This document shows, in pieces, positions 7,387 to 13,351 of a stretch of DNA of 13,351 nt. Under the pieces are notes generated by a model. The model made no database searches. It was not told where the DNA came from and was given only the letters and a program-made list of their open reading frames with translations. The first letter of the stretch is position 1. Each line of letters opens with the position of its first letter. The stretch is from CAZCJA01 sp964499015 (GTDB taxonomy: Bacteria > Elusimicrobiota > Elusimicrobia > F11), in assembly GCA_964499015.1 (NCBI GenBank), contig CAZCJA010000069.1:1-13351 (forward strand). Direction: 5' to 3'. Both the position numbers and the translations under genes were made by a program.

Positions 7387-7390
7387 GGAG
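7384..7390 (+). promoter_or_regulatory. ilvN ribosome binding site overlapping the ilvB stop codon
   Basis: TAAGGAG overlaps the ilvB TAA (7384-7386) and sits 6 nt before the ilvN ATG. This arrangement favours coupled, balanced synthesis of the two acetolactate synthase subunits. Confidence 0.65.
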
Positions 7391-7396
7391 ACACCA

Positions 7397-7939
7397 ATGA
7401 CTGAGAACAAAGGCTCAACCCAGGAAAAACACACCATCTCCGTTCTTGTTGAAAACCGTTCGGGCGTATTGGCCCGTATCTCCGGTCTTTTTTCGGCGCG
7501 CGGCTACAACATCGACTCCTTGTCGGTCGGCGTTACGGATGACCCGCAGATTTCGCGCATGACGATTGTGGTGAAGGGCGATCAGCGCGTTCTCGAACAA
7601 GTCGAGAAACAGCTGAACAAGCTGATCGACATCATTAAAGTGACCGATTATTTGGACACGCCGCATATCGAGCGGGACTTGGCGTTGGTCAAGATCGCGG
7701 CCGATAAGTCGACGCGTTCAGAGTTGATTCAAATTTGCGACATCTTCCGCGCGAAGATCGTCGATGTCGCGGTGGATTCCATTGTTGTGGAGCTCACCGG
7801 CGATGATGAAAAAATTGATGCGTTTCTGCGCATGATCCGTCCGTTCGGCATTAAAGAAACATGCCGCACCGGAATCGTGGCCATGGCACGCGGAAGCAAA
7901 GGCATCGTTATCCCTGAAATGGAGAGGACACTGGCATGA
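7397..7939 (+). CDS. ilvN: acetolactate synthase, small (regulatory) subunit
   Basis: A 180-aa regulatory subunit that activates IlvB and confers feedback inhibition by valine. An N-terminal ACT domain covers about residues 12-85 (HTISVLVENRSGVLARISGL, then RGYNIDSLSVGVTDD), with the Gly-rich valine-binding turn. It is followed by the ALS small-subunit C-terminal domain (about 92-175, beginning RDLALVKIAA and including RPFGIKETCRTGIVAMARG). The length is somewhat above the 160-170 aa commonly seen, because of a short polar N-terminus. The ATG has an RBS that overlaps the ilvB stop. The ilvC ATG overlaps the ilvN stop (ATGA, 7936-7939). Confidence 0.96.
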   Translation: MTENKGSTQEKHTISVLVENRSGVLARISGLFSARGYNIDSLSVGVTDDPQISRMTIVVKGDQRVLEQVEKQLNKLIDIIKVTDYLDTPHIERDLALVKIAADKSTRSELIQICDIFRAKIVDVAVDSIVVELTGDDEKIDAFLRMIRPFGIKETCRTGIVAMARGSKGIVIPEMERTLA

Positions 7940-8973
7940 ATACAGCAATTGCAGGATTGAAAGTTAAGGTTTACCACGACGAAGATGCCGACATTAAATA
8001 TTTGCAGGGCAAACGGATCGTTGTCATCGGCTACGGCTCGCAAGGCCACGGCCAAGCATTGAATCTTCGCGATTCGAAGCTCGACGTTCATATCGCGGTG
8101 CGCAAAGGCGGCCGCGGTTGGGATTTGGCTCTTAAGCACGGCTGGCAGGAGGGGAAGAACCTCTCCGATAATATCGCCGCCGAAGTGAAAGCGGCCGATT
8201 GGATCCATATTCTTCTGCCCGACGAAACGCAAGCGCAGGTGTGGAAAGAATCGATCGCCCCGAACTTGAAAAAAGGCGCGACGGTCGCGTTCTCGCACGG
8301 ATTCAATATCCGTTACGGCGAAATCACGCCGCCCAAAGATTGCGATGTGGTGTTGATCGCTCCCAAAGGCCCGGGCCATTTGGTCCGCCGCACCTATGAA
8401 GAAGGCCGCGGAACGCCGTGCTTGTACGCCGTCCAGCAGGACGGAACCGGACAAGCCAAGAACAACGCGCTCGCCTTCGCCAAAGCCATCGGCGGAACCC
8501 GCGCGGGCACCCTGGAAACCACCTTTAAAGAAGAGACCGAAACCGACCTCTTCGGCGAGCAAGCCGTCTTGTGCGGCGGCGCCGTGGAGCTCATCAAGAA
8601 AGGTTTCGAAACGCTCGTCGAAGCCGGCTATCAGCCGGAGCTGGCGTACTTCGAATGCCTGCATGAATTGAAGCTCATCGTCGACCTGGTTCAGGAAGGC
8701 GGCATCGCCTGGATGAACCACTCGATCTCGAACACCGCGGAATACGGCGAATACTCGCGCGGCCCGCGCGTCGTCACGGACGAAACCAAGAAAGAAATGA
8801 AAAAAATCTTGGCCGAAATCCAGAACGGCGAATTTGCCAAAGAGTTCTTAAACGAGAACAAAACCGGCAAAAAGAAATTCGAGGCCTATCGCAAAGCGAT
8901 GGCCGAGCACGAAATTGAAAAAGTCGGCAAGGGCCTGCGCAGCATGATGCCCTGGCTCAAAACCCGGGAATAA
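7936..8973 (+). CDS. ilvC: ketol-acid reductoisomerase, class I
   Basis: A 345-aa class I enzyme that isomerises and reduces acetohydroxyacids to 2,3-dihydroxyacids, using Mg2+ and a nicotinamide cofactor. The Rossmann motif GYGSQG is at residues 32-37. His121 lies in SHGFNI, and APKGPGHLVRRTY is at 142-154. The two-metal site uses Asp204 and Glu208 (ETDLFGEQ) and Glu240 and Glu244 (FECLHE). SISNTAEYGEY follows at 263-273, and the end is MMPWLKTRE. The cofactor-specificity loop reads RKGGRGW (56-62), where the common NADPH form has serines at the two phosphate-contacting places. The product is the substrate of dihydroxy-acid dehydratase, the step whose gene is altered in this operon. GGAGAGGA at 7921-7928 is a good RBS. 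Confidence 0.97.
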   Translation: MNTAIAGLKVKVYHDEDADIKYLQGKRIVVIGYGSQGHGQALNLRDSKLDVHIAVRKGGRGWDLALKHGWQEGKNLSDNIAAEVKAADWIHILLPDETQAQVWKESIAPNLKKGATVAFSHGFNIRYGEITPPKDCDVVLIAPKGPGHLVRRTYEEGRGTPCLYAVQQDGTGQAKNNALAFAKAIGGTRAGTLETTFKEETETDLFGEQAVLCGGAVELIKKGFETLVEAGYQPELAYFECLHELKLIVDLVQEGGIAWMNHSISNTAEYGEYSRGPRVVTDETKKEMKKILAEIQNGEFAKEFLNENKTGKKKFEAYRKAMAEHEIEKVGKGLRSMMPWLKTRE

Positions 8974-8980
8974 TAAGGAA
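8974..8980 (+). promoter_or_regulatory. ribosome binding site for the TTG start of psd
   Basis: TAAGGAA directly follows the ilvC stop and lies 9 nt before the TTG at 8990. No ATG or GTG gives a full-length N-terminus, so this supports the TTG start. Confidence 0.55.
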
Positions 8981-8989
8981 CCGGCCCAA

Positions 8990-9628
8990 TTGCGGCTCCT
9001 TCCGGTAGCTAACGACGCTTGGCGTTTCGTCATTCCTCTCGGCGCGGTGGGGGGCTTCCTCGTCACGCGTCCGGAATGGCTGTTCTTTTCCGCCGGCGTG
9101 CTGCTGCTTCTGGCGGCCTTGTTCAGCCTGTTTTTTTTCCGCGATTTCGACCGGGAAACGATTCCCGACGATAATCTGATTTACAGCCCGGGCGATGGGA
9201 AAGTGATGGACGTGGCCCAGGTATATGATGCCGACCATGGCTCATACCGGCTTGTGCGGATTTTTCTGTCGGTGATGGACGGGCACGTGCAGCGTTCGCC
9301 CGTCGACGGTCAAATTAAAACAATCGAACACCGCAAAGGCACGTTTTTGGACGCGCGCGACCCGCGGGCGCACTTGGAAAACGAGCGCAACTCGCTGACG
9401 ATCGAAACCAAGCGCGGCACGGTCACCGTGACGCAGATTGCGGGGCTTATCGCGCGGCGCATCGTTTGCTGGGTAAAGCCGGGAAATAATTTGAAGCAAG
9501 GCGAGCGGTTTGGGCTTATTCGTTTCGGCTCGCAGGTGGATGTTGAACTGCCGATGTCGGCCAAAATTTTGGTCGTCGGCGGAGACCGCGTTGTCAGCGG
9601 AAGGACGGTAATCGCAAAATGGGATTGA
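8990..9628 (+). CDS. psd: phosphatidylserine decarboxylase proenzyme, short form
   Basis: A 212-aa membrane-bound pyruvoyl enzyme that converts phosphatidylserine to phosphatidylethanolamine. The N-terminus has two hydrophobic stretches (about residues 13-26 and 30-50), followed by SPGDGKV (66-72), SVMDGHVQRSPVDG (94-107) and the C-terminal GERFGLIRFGSQVDV (171-185). Self-cleavage between Gly180 and Ser181 in FGS makes the alpha subunit with its pyruvoyl group. The length fits the short Psd class found in deltaproteobacteria, Bacteroidota and archaeal-type enzymes, not the roughly 300-aa E. coli form. His99 and Arg102 of the HVxRxPV motif are present, though the preceding residues (MDG) differ from the usual FNV. 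The start is TTG. The last 10 nt overlap pssA, the preceding enzyme in the pathway. Confidence 0.93.
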   Translation: MRLLPVANDAWRFVIPLGAVGGFLVTRPEWLFFSAGVLLLLAALFSLFFFRDFDRETIPDDNLIYSPGDGKVMDVAQVYDADHGSYRLVRIFLSVMDGHVQRSPVDGQIKTIEHRKGTFLDARDPRAHLENERNSLTIETKRGTVTVTQIAGLIARRIVCWVKPGNNLKQGERFGLIRFGSQVDVELPMSAKILVVGGDRVVSGRTVIAKWD

Positions 9629-10389
9629 AAAAAGCGACGGCCATGGTGCCGAATCTGTTTACGGTCGCCAATATGGCGCTCGGCTTCTTCGCTATTTTGG
9701 CCGCGTTCGATCAGCGCTGGATTGCGGCGCCGACGGCGATCTTTATTGCCCACATCATGGACATCTTGGACGGACGCATTGCCCGTTGGCTGGGCCTGAC
9801 CAGCGATTTCGGCATGGAGTTCGATTCGTTCGCGGATTTGATCTCGTTTGGCTTAGCTCCGGCGATCATGATTTATTTGCTTGCGCTCCAGGATTACGGC
9901 CGCGTCGGCATCGCCCTCGCGTTTTTCTTCGTTTTGTGCGGCGCCATTCGTTTGACCCGCTTCAATCTGAAGGCGGCAATACCGTCGGACGCGCCCAGTA
10001 TGGTTTTTTCAGGCCTGCCGATTCCGGTGGCCGGGGGATCTTTAGCTGTGCTTGTGTTGTTATTTGGCCTGTACCAAGAGAACCATCAGGGTCGCACCAT
10101 GACGATTTTGTATCGCCAGATTCCATTGCTTCAAGCCGGCATCCCGGTGATTGTTGCGGGGCTCGCCTGGCTGATGGTCTCGAAAGTTCAATACGCGACG
10201 TTCAAAAAGACGCATCTGTTCAAGCCGCAGTCCCTGCGGTCGTTCATGGTGATGCTGTTCATCTTGTTCATGATATACGCGTACCCGCAGAACACAATTT
10301 TCATTTTATACTTCACCTATATTATTTGGGGAATTTTGAATGGCGCGTGGCGCACCTATCGCCTGCGCACCAATAAAGACACCGTTTAA
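9619..10389 (+). CDS. pssA: CDP-diacylglycerol--serine O-phosphatidyltransferase
   Basis: A 256-aa integral membrane enzyme that makes phosphatidylserine, the substrate of Psd, from CDP-diacylglycerol and serine. It contains the full CDP-alcohol phosphotransferase motif DX2DGX2ARX8GX3DX3D: Asp48, Asp51-Gly52, Ala55-Arg56, Gly65, Asp69 and Asp73. The N-terminal VPNLFTVANMALGFFAI is typical of the bacterial class II (membrane) PssA. At least six hydrophobic helices follow, including strongly hydrophobic stretches near 105-122, 140-158, 172-186 and 213-238. The ATG lies inside the psd reading frame, with AAGGA at 9601-9605 at a rather long spacing of 13 nt. The psd-pssA pair inside a branched-chain amino-acid operon is also seen in Geobacter-like genomes, from memory. 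Confidence 0.94.
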   Translation: MGLKKATAMVPNLFTVANMALGFFAILAAFDQRWIAAPTAIFIAHIMDILDGRIARWLGLTSDFGMEFDSFADLISFGLAPAIMIYLLALQDYGRVGIALAFFFVLCGAIRLTRFNLKAAIPSDAPSMVFSGLPIPVAGGSLAVLVLLFGLYQENHQGRTMTILYRQIPLLQAGIPVIVAGLAWLMVSKVQYATFKKTHLFKPQSLRSFMVMLFILFMIYAYPQNTIFILYFTYIIWGILNGAWRTYRLRTNKDTV

Positions 10390-10398
10390 CAATACGTC

Positions 10399-11955
10399 AT
10401 GAAGAAAAACGACAACAAACTGATCATATTCGACACCACCTTGCGCGACGGCGAACAATCGCCCGGAGCGAGCCTCAATGTTGAGGAAAAAATCGAGGTG
10501 GCGCACCAACTCGCCCGTTTGGGGGTGGATGTGATCGAAGCCGGCTTTCCGGTCTCGAGCCCGGGGGATTTCGAGGCGGTCAATACGATCGCGAAGAATG
10601 TCCGCGGTCCGCAGATCTGCGGCCTGGCGCGCTGCGTGAAAGGCGATATTGACTCCGCCTGGAACGCGGTGAAAGCGTCGAAGAAGCCGCGCATTCACGT
10701 TTTCTTGGCGACGAGCGACATTCATATGGAAAAGAAACTGAAAATGTCGCGCCCGCAAGTTTTGGACAAAATCGCCAGCATGGTCGCGTACACTGCGAAA
10801 TTCACCGAGAACGTCGAGTTCTCGGCGGAAGACGCCGCTCGTTCCGAATTCGGGTTCTTGGTGCAGGCGGTGCAGACGGCCATTGAAGCCGGCGCGACAA
10901 CGATCAATATTCCCGACACCGTCGGGTACGGCATTCCCATGGAATTCGGCGACATGATCGGCCGTTTGATTCAAGAAGTCCCCAATGCGAAAAAAGCCGT
11001 TTTCTCCGTTCACTGCCACAACGATTTGGGATTGGCCGTCGCCAATTCCTTGTCGGCCGTCATGCACGGCGCGCGCCAGGTGGAATGCACGGTGAACGGC
11101 ATCGGCGAACGCGCGGGCAACGCCTCCGTCGAGGAAATCGTCATGGCGCTGAAGACGCGCGAAGATTTCTTCCGCATGGCGACCAACGTGAACACTGAAG
11201 AAATTTATAGAAGCAGTCGCTTGGTTTCGAGGCTCACGGGTATTCAGGTCCAGCCCAATAAAGCGATCGTCGGCGCGAACGCATTTTCCCATGAATCGGG
11301 CATTCATCAGGACGGCATGATGAAAAACCGCACGACGTATGAGATCATGACGCCGGAATCCGTCGGCGTTCCGTCGACTCAATTGATTTTGGGCAAGCAC
11401 TCCGGTCGCGCGGCGCTCAACAAGCGCATGAAAGACCTCGGTCACGGCGTCGAAGGCAAGGCGCTCGACGATATGTTCGAGAAATTCAAGGTTTTGGCCG
11501 ACAAGAAAAAATACGTTTTCGACGAGGATTTGCTGACGCTCGTTGAAGAAGCCGACGAAAACGTGAAGGAAATTTACCGTTTGGACTATTTGCAGACCTC
11601 CTCTGGCACTGGAATTGTTCCCACGGCGACCGTAAAGCTGTTTTATAATGGACAGGACATCCAGGAGACCGCCAGCGGCGACGGGCCGGTGGATGCGGTC
11701 TACAAAGCAATTGATAAGATCACGAAAGTAAAAGTCCGCTTGCTCGACTATAAGTTGTCGGCGGTTTCGGGTGGCAAAGACGCGCAGGGCGAAGTAACGG
11801 TCCAATTGGAAATCAGCGAAGGGGTCACGGTGCGCGGCAAAGGCGCATCGACGGATATCATCGAAGCCAGCGCAAAAGCCTACGTGGCGGCGTTGAACCG
11901 GATTTCAAGCAAGAAGAGCGCCAAAGCCGTTAATACGGCGCTCGAAAAGGTGTAA
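10399..11955 (+). CDS. leuA: 2-isopropylmalate synthase
   Basis: A 518-aa DRE-TIM metallolyase that condenses 2-oxoisovalerate with acetyl-CoA, the first committed step to leucine. FDTTLRDGEQSPGAS (residues 11-25) is the LeuA form, in contrast to GTQGEG in the cimA product. The metal-binding HCHND is at 205-209 and NGIGERAGNAS at 233-243. NAFSHESGIHQDGM follows, then a C-terminal LeuA allosteric (leucine-binding) domain from about 390 containing SGTGIVPTATVKL and DIIEASAKAYVAALNRI. The length is standard for the long bacterial form. The start is 9 nt after pssA. I see no clear Shine-Dalgarno before this ATG (AACAATACGTC), so coupling to pssA translation may matter. Confidence 0.97.
   Translation: MKKNDNKLIIFDTTLRDGEQSPGASLNVEEKIEVAHQLARLGVDVIEAGFPVSSPGDFEAVNTIAKNVRGPQICGLARCVKGDIDSAWNAVKASKKPRIHVFLATSDIHMEKKLKMSRPQVLDKIASMVAYTAKFTENVEFSAEDAARSEFGFLVQAVQTAIEAGATTINIPDTVGYGIPMEFGDMIGRLIQEVPNAKKAVFSVHCHNDLGLAVANSLSAVMHGARQVECTVNGIGERAGNASVEEIVMALKTREDFFRMATNVNTEEIYRSSRLVSRLTGIQVQPNKAIVGANAFSHESGIHQDGMMKNRTTYEIMTPESVGVPSTQLILGKHSGRAALNKRMKDLGHGVEGKALDDMFEKFKVLADKKKYVFDEDLLTLVEEADENVKEIYRLDYLQTSSGTGIVPTATVKLFYNGQDIQETASGDGPVDAVYKAIDKITKVKVRLLDYKLSAVSGGKDAQGEVTVQLEISEGVTVRGKGASTDIIEASAKAYVAALNRISSKKSAKAVNTALEKV
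11945..11952 (+). promoter_or_regulatory. ribosome binding site for the GTG start of the FHA gene
   Basis: AAAAGGTG within the last leuA codons ends 5 nt before the GTG at 11958. The GTG lies 2 nt after the leuA stop. Confidence 0.5.
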
Positions 11956-11957
11956 CA

Positions 11958-12500
11958 GTGGCCAAATTAGTTCCTCGAGCCGTACCGGCGGAGATGTGGA
12001 AGCAGCTTACGCCGAGTCGTGTGTACGCTATTCGCGCGGAGCGCGAAGACGATATTCATCTGCGTTTCGGACCGGGCGGTATTTTTATTTCCATTTTGAG
12101 CGCCTCGCCGCTCAGCTCATCCCCGAACGGCCGCGTCGTTAATTCCGTTTCTCTCGAAGAGGGGGATCTGGCGGTGATCGGCCGTCTGAAAGACAAGGAA
12201 ACGGCCACCGCCGGCCGTTCCACCGAATGCCCGATTAAAATTTCGCACGCCGTCATGTCGCGGACGCATTTGGAAATCCGTTTGGACGGGAATGTTTTGC
12301 TGGTTAAGGACCTTGGCTCCACCAACGGCACTTTTTACCACACCGATAACGTCGTTTTTGACGTGGAAGAGTACATCGCTAAACACCCTGCCGAAAAAGC
12401 CGCCGAATCCACGATGGACGAGATTGCCGAAGCCTTCGGCCCGACCCTGGCTGACTTCTTGAAGCGCTACCAAGAATTTAAAAAAACTCACAACTCTTAA
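11958..12500 (+). CDS. FHA-domain protein
   Basis: A 180-aa soluble protein with a forkhead-associated domain, a module that binds phosphothreonine peptides. The FHA core lies at about residues 72-135: GR (86-87), then SRTHLEI (101-107) and GSTNGT (120-125), with the usual phosphate-contacting Arg87, Ser101 and Asn123 all present. The N-terminal 60 residues form a separate beta-rich region of unknown kind. The C-terminus (about 136-178) looks helical and is rich in Ala, Glu and Lys. No signal peptide, membrane helix or kinase domain is visible. It starts at GTG, 2 nt after leuA and 15 nt before leuB, so it is expressed with the leucine genes. A role in phosphorylation-dependent control or assembly of pathway enzymes is possible but is only an inference from position. 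Confidence 0.85.
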   Translation: MAKLVPRAVPAEMWKQLTPSRVYAIRAEREDDIHLRFGPGGIFISILSASPLSSSPNGRVVNSVSLEEGDLAVIGRLKDKETATAGRSTECPIKISHAVMSRTHLEIRLDGNVLLVKDLGSTNGTFYHTDNVVFDVEEYIAKHPAEKAAESTMDEIAEAFGPTLADFLKRYQEFKKTHNS

Positions 12501-12502
12501 AT

Positions 12503-12510
12503 AAAAAGGA
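12503..12510 (+). promoter_or_regulatory. ribosome binding site of leuB
   Basis: AAAAAGGA ends 5 nt before the ATG at 12516. It supports that ATG, and with it the 20-residue tail that precedes the dehydrogenase fold. Confidence 0.6.
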
Positions 12511-12515
12511 TCCAT

Positions 12516-13351
12516 ATGCCCGCGACAACCGCAAAAACCGCACAGCAGCAATCGTCATCCAAAACCAAGACGTCCTATAAAATCGGCGTCATCGGCGGAG
12601 ACGGAACCGGACCGGAAGTGGTCCGTGAAGCGTTAAAAGTTTTAAACGCCGTTTCAAAAAAACACGGTTTCAAACTCGATTACGTCAATTACGATCTTGG
12701 CGGCGAACGCTATATGAAATCGGGCGAAATCCTTCCGGATTCGGTTGTTCCGGAACTCCGTAAGCTCGACGCTATTTTCTTGGGTGCGATCGGCCATCCC
12801 GACGTGAAACCGGGCATTCTCGAGAAAGGCCTTCTGCTGCGCCTGCGTTTTGAGCTGGACCAATACATCAATCTTCGTCCGGTGAAGCTTTATCCGAACG
12901 TCGAAACGCCGCTGGCAAATAAAAAACCCGAAGACATTGATTTTGTGGTCGTTCGCGAAAACACCGAAGGGCTGTACGCCGGTGCGGGAGGCTTCTTGCG
13001 CCGCGGCACGCCGCACGAAGTGGCGGTTCAAGAATCGATCAACACACGCATGGGCGCCGAGCGCTGCTTGCGTTACGCCTTCGATCTCACGCAGAAACGC
13101 AACAAGGCGAAGAAGCTGACGCTCTGCGGGAAAACCAACGTCTTGACCTACGCGTTTGACTTGTGGGAACGGGCGTTCCACGATGTGGCCAAAGATTTCC
13201 CCGGCGTGAAAACCGATTACGCGCACGTCGACGCGACGTGCATGTGGATGGTGAAAAATCCGGAATGGTTTGACGTGATCGTCACTGACAACATGTTCGG
13301 CGACATCATCACCGACTTGGGCGCCATGATCCAGGGCGGCATGGGCATCGC
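12516..13351 (+). CDS. leuB: 3-isopropylmalate dehydrogenase (3' end cut by window)
   Basis: The first 278 residues of an isocitrate/isopropylmalate dehydrogenase family member; the gene continues past the window. It oxidatively decarboxylates 3-isopropylmalate in leucine synthesis and probably 3-methylmalate in the citramalate route. Motifs seen are IGVIGGDGTGPE (23-34), GAIGHPDVKPG (90-100), LLRLRFELDQYINLRPVKL (107-125) with the substrate arginines, VRENTEGLYAGAGG (146-159), LCGKTNVL (203-210), and the signature DNMFGDIITDLGAMIQGG (258-275) with metal-binding aspartates. The RENTEGLY form differs from the RELTGGIYFG of E. coli LeuB and recalls isocitrate, homoisocitrate or tartrate dehydrogenases, so LeuB rests partly on operon context. 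Residues 1-20 are a Thr/Ser/Gln/Lys-rich tail outside the usual fold. No later ATG precedes the fold. Confidence 0.87.
   Translation, partial: MPATTAKTAQQQSSSKTKTSYKIGVIGGDGTGPEVVREALKVLNAVSKKHGFKLDYVNYDLGGERYMKSGEILPDSVVPELRKLDAIFLGAIGHPDVKPGILEKGLLLRLRFELDQYINLRPVKLYPNVETPLANKKPEDIDFVVVRENTEGLYAGAGGFLRRGTPHEVAVQESINTRMGAERCLRYAFDLTQKRNKAKKLTLCGKTNVLTYAFDLWERAFHDVAKDFPGVKTDYAHVDATCMWMVKNPEWFDVIVTDNMFGDIITDLGAMIQGGMGI

Noticed and set aside
9786..10376. A 196-codon plus-strand frame inside pssA
   Set aside because: An out-of-frame shadow. The pssA frame carries the complete CDP-alcohol phosphotransferase motif and the membrane helices.
10390..10398. A possible promoter or terminator between pssA and leuA, since leuA lacks a clear RBS
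   Set aside because: The gap is only 9 nt, with no hairpin or T run. It cannot hold a terminator, and I see no promoter elements.
10306..11805. A 499-codon open frame on the minus strand opposite leuA
   Set aside because: The plus strand encodes an unmistakable LeuA. The antisense product is rich in Arg, His, Phe and Asp, with no recognisable domain. It results from GC-rich codon use that removes antisense stops.

Overview
The window is a stretch of one compact, all-plus-strand operon for amino-acid and lipid biosynthesis from a bacterium of moderately high GC. Genes touch or overlap (gaps 2-16 nt; 4-11 nt overlaps at five of the twelve junctions). There is no room for an internal promoter or terminator and no intergenic stretch above 16 nt. 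Three genes use TTG starts and one GTG. I see no RNA genes, insertion sequences, CRISPR arrays or long repeats. PE synthesis through PssA/Psd suggests a diderm. The order ilvD-slot, ilvB, ilvN, ilvC, psd, pssA, leuA, and the adjacency of lysC and cimA, resemble Geobacter-type deltaproteobacteria as I remember them and probably some candidate phyla. I cannot name the lineage.

Layout: the 3' end of thiC (thiamine) is followed by thrB (homoserine kinase) and lysC (aspartate kinase), both aspartate-family. Next come cimA (citramalate synthase, the threonine-independent entry to isoleucine), an IlvD/Edd-family gene, ilvB and ilvN (acetohydroxyacid synthase) and ilvC (ketol-acid reductoisomerase). 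Two phospholipid genes, psd and pssA, are embedded next, then leuA (isopropylmalate synthase), a small FHA-domain protein, and leuB (isopropylmalate dehydrogenase, cut by the window end). Together these give most of valine, leucine and isoleucine synthesis. leuC, leuD and a transaminase are not in the window.

The main discovery candidate is the gene at 3980-5638. It sits exactly where dihydroxy-acid dehydratase (IlvD) belongs, has the right length (552 aa) and aligns almost without gaps to IlvD around its motifs. Yet all three Fe-S cluster cysteines, the metal-binding Asp/Lys/Glu residues and the catalytic serine are replaced. It contains a single cysteine. The frame is intact and its start and RBS are good, so it is not a decayed pseudogene. 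It is either a non-Fe-S member of the family with altered chemistry or a conserved pseudoenzyme (scaffold or regulator) of the branched-chain pathway. Secondary points of interest are the FHA phosphopeptide-binding protein inside the leu genes, a Ser/Thr/Gln/Lys-rich N-terminal tail on LeuB, an NADPH-loop change in IlvC, and a possible internal start in lysC.
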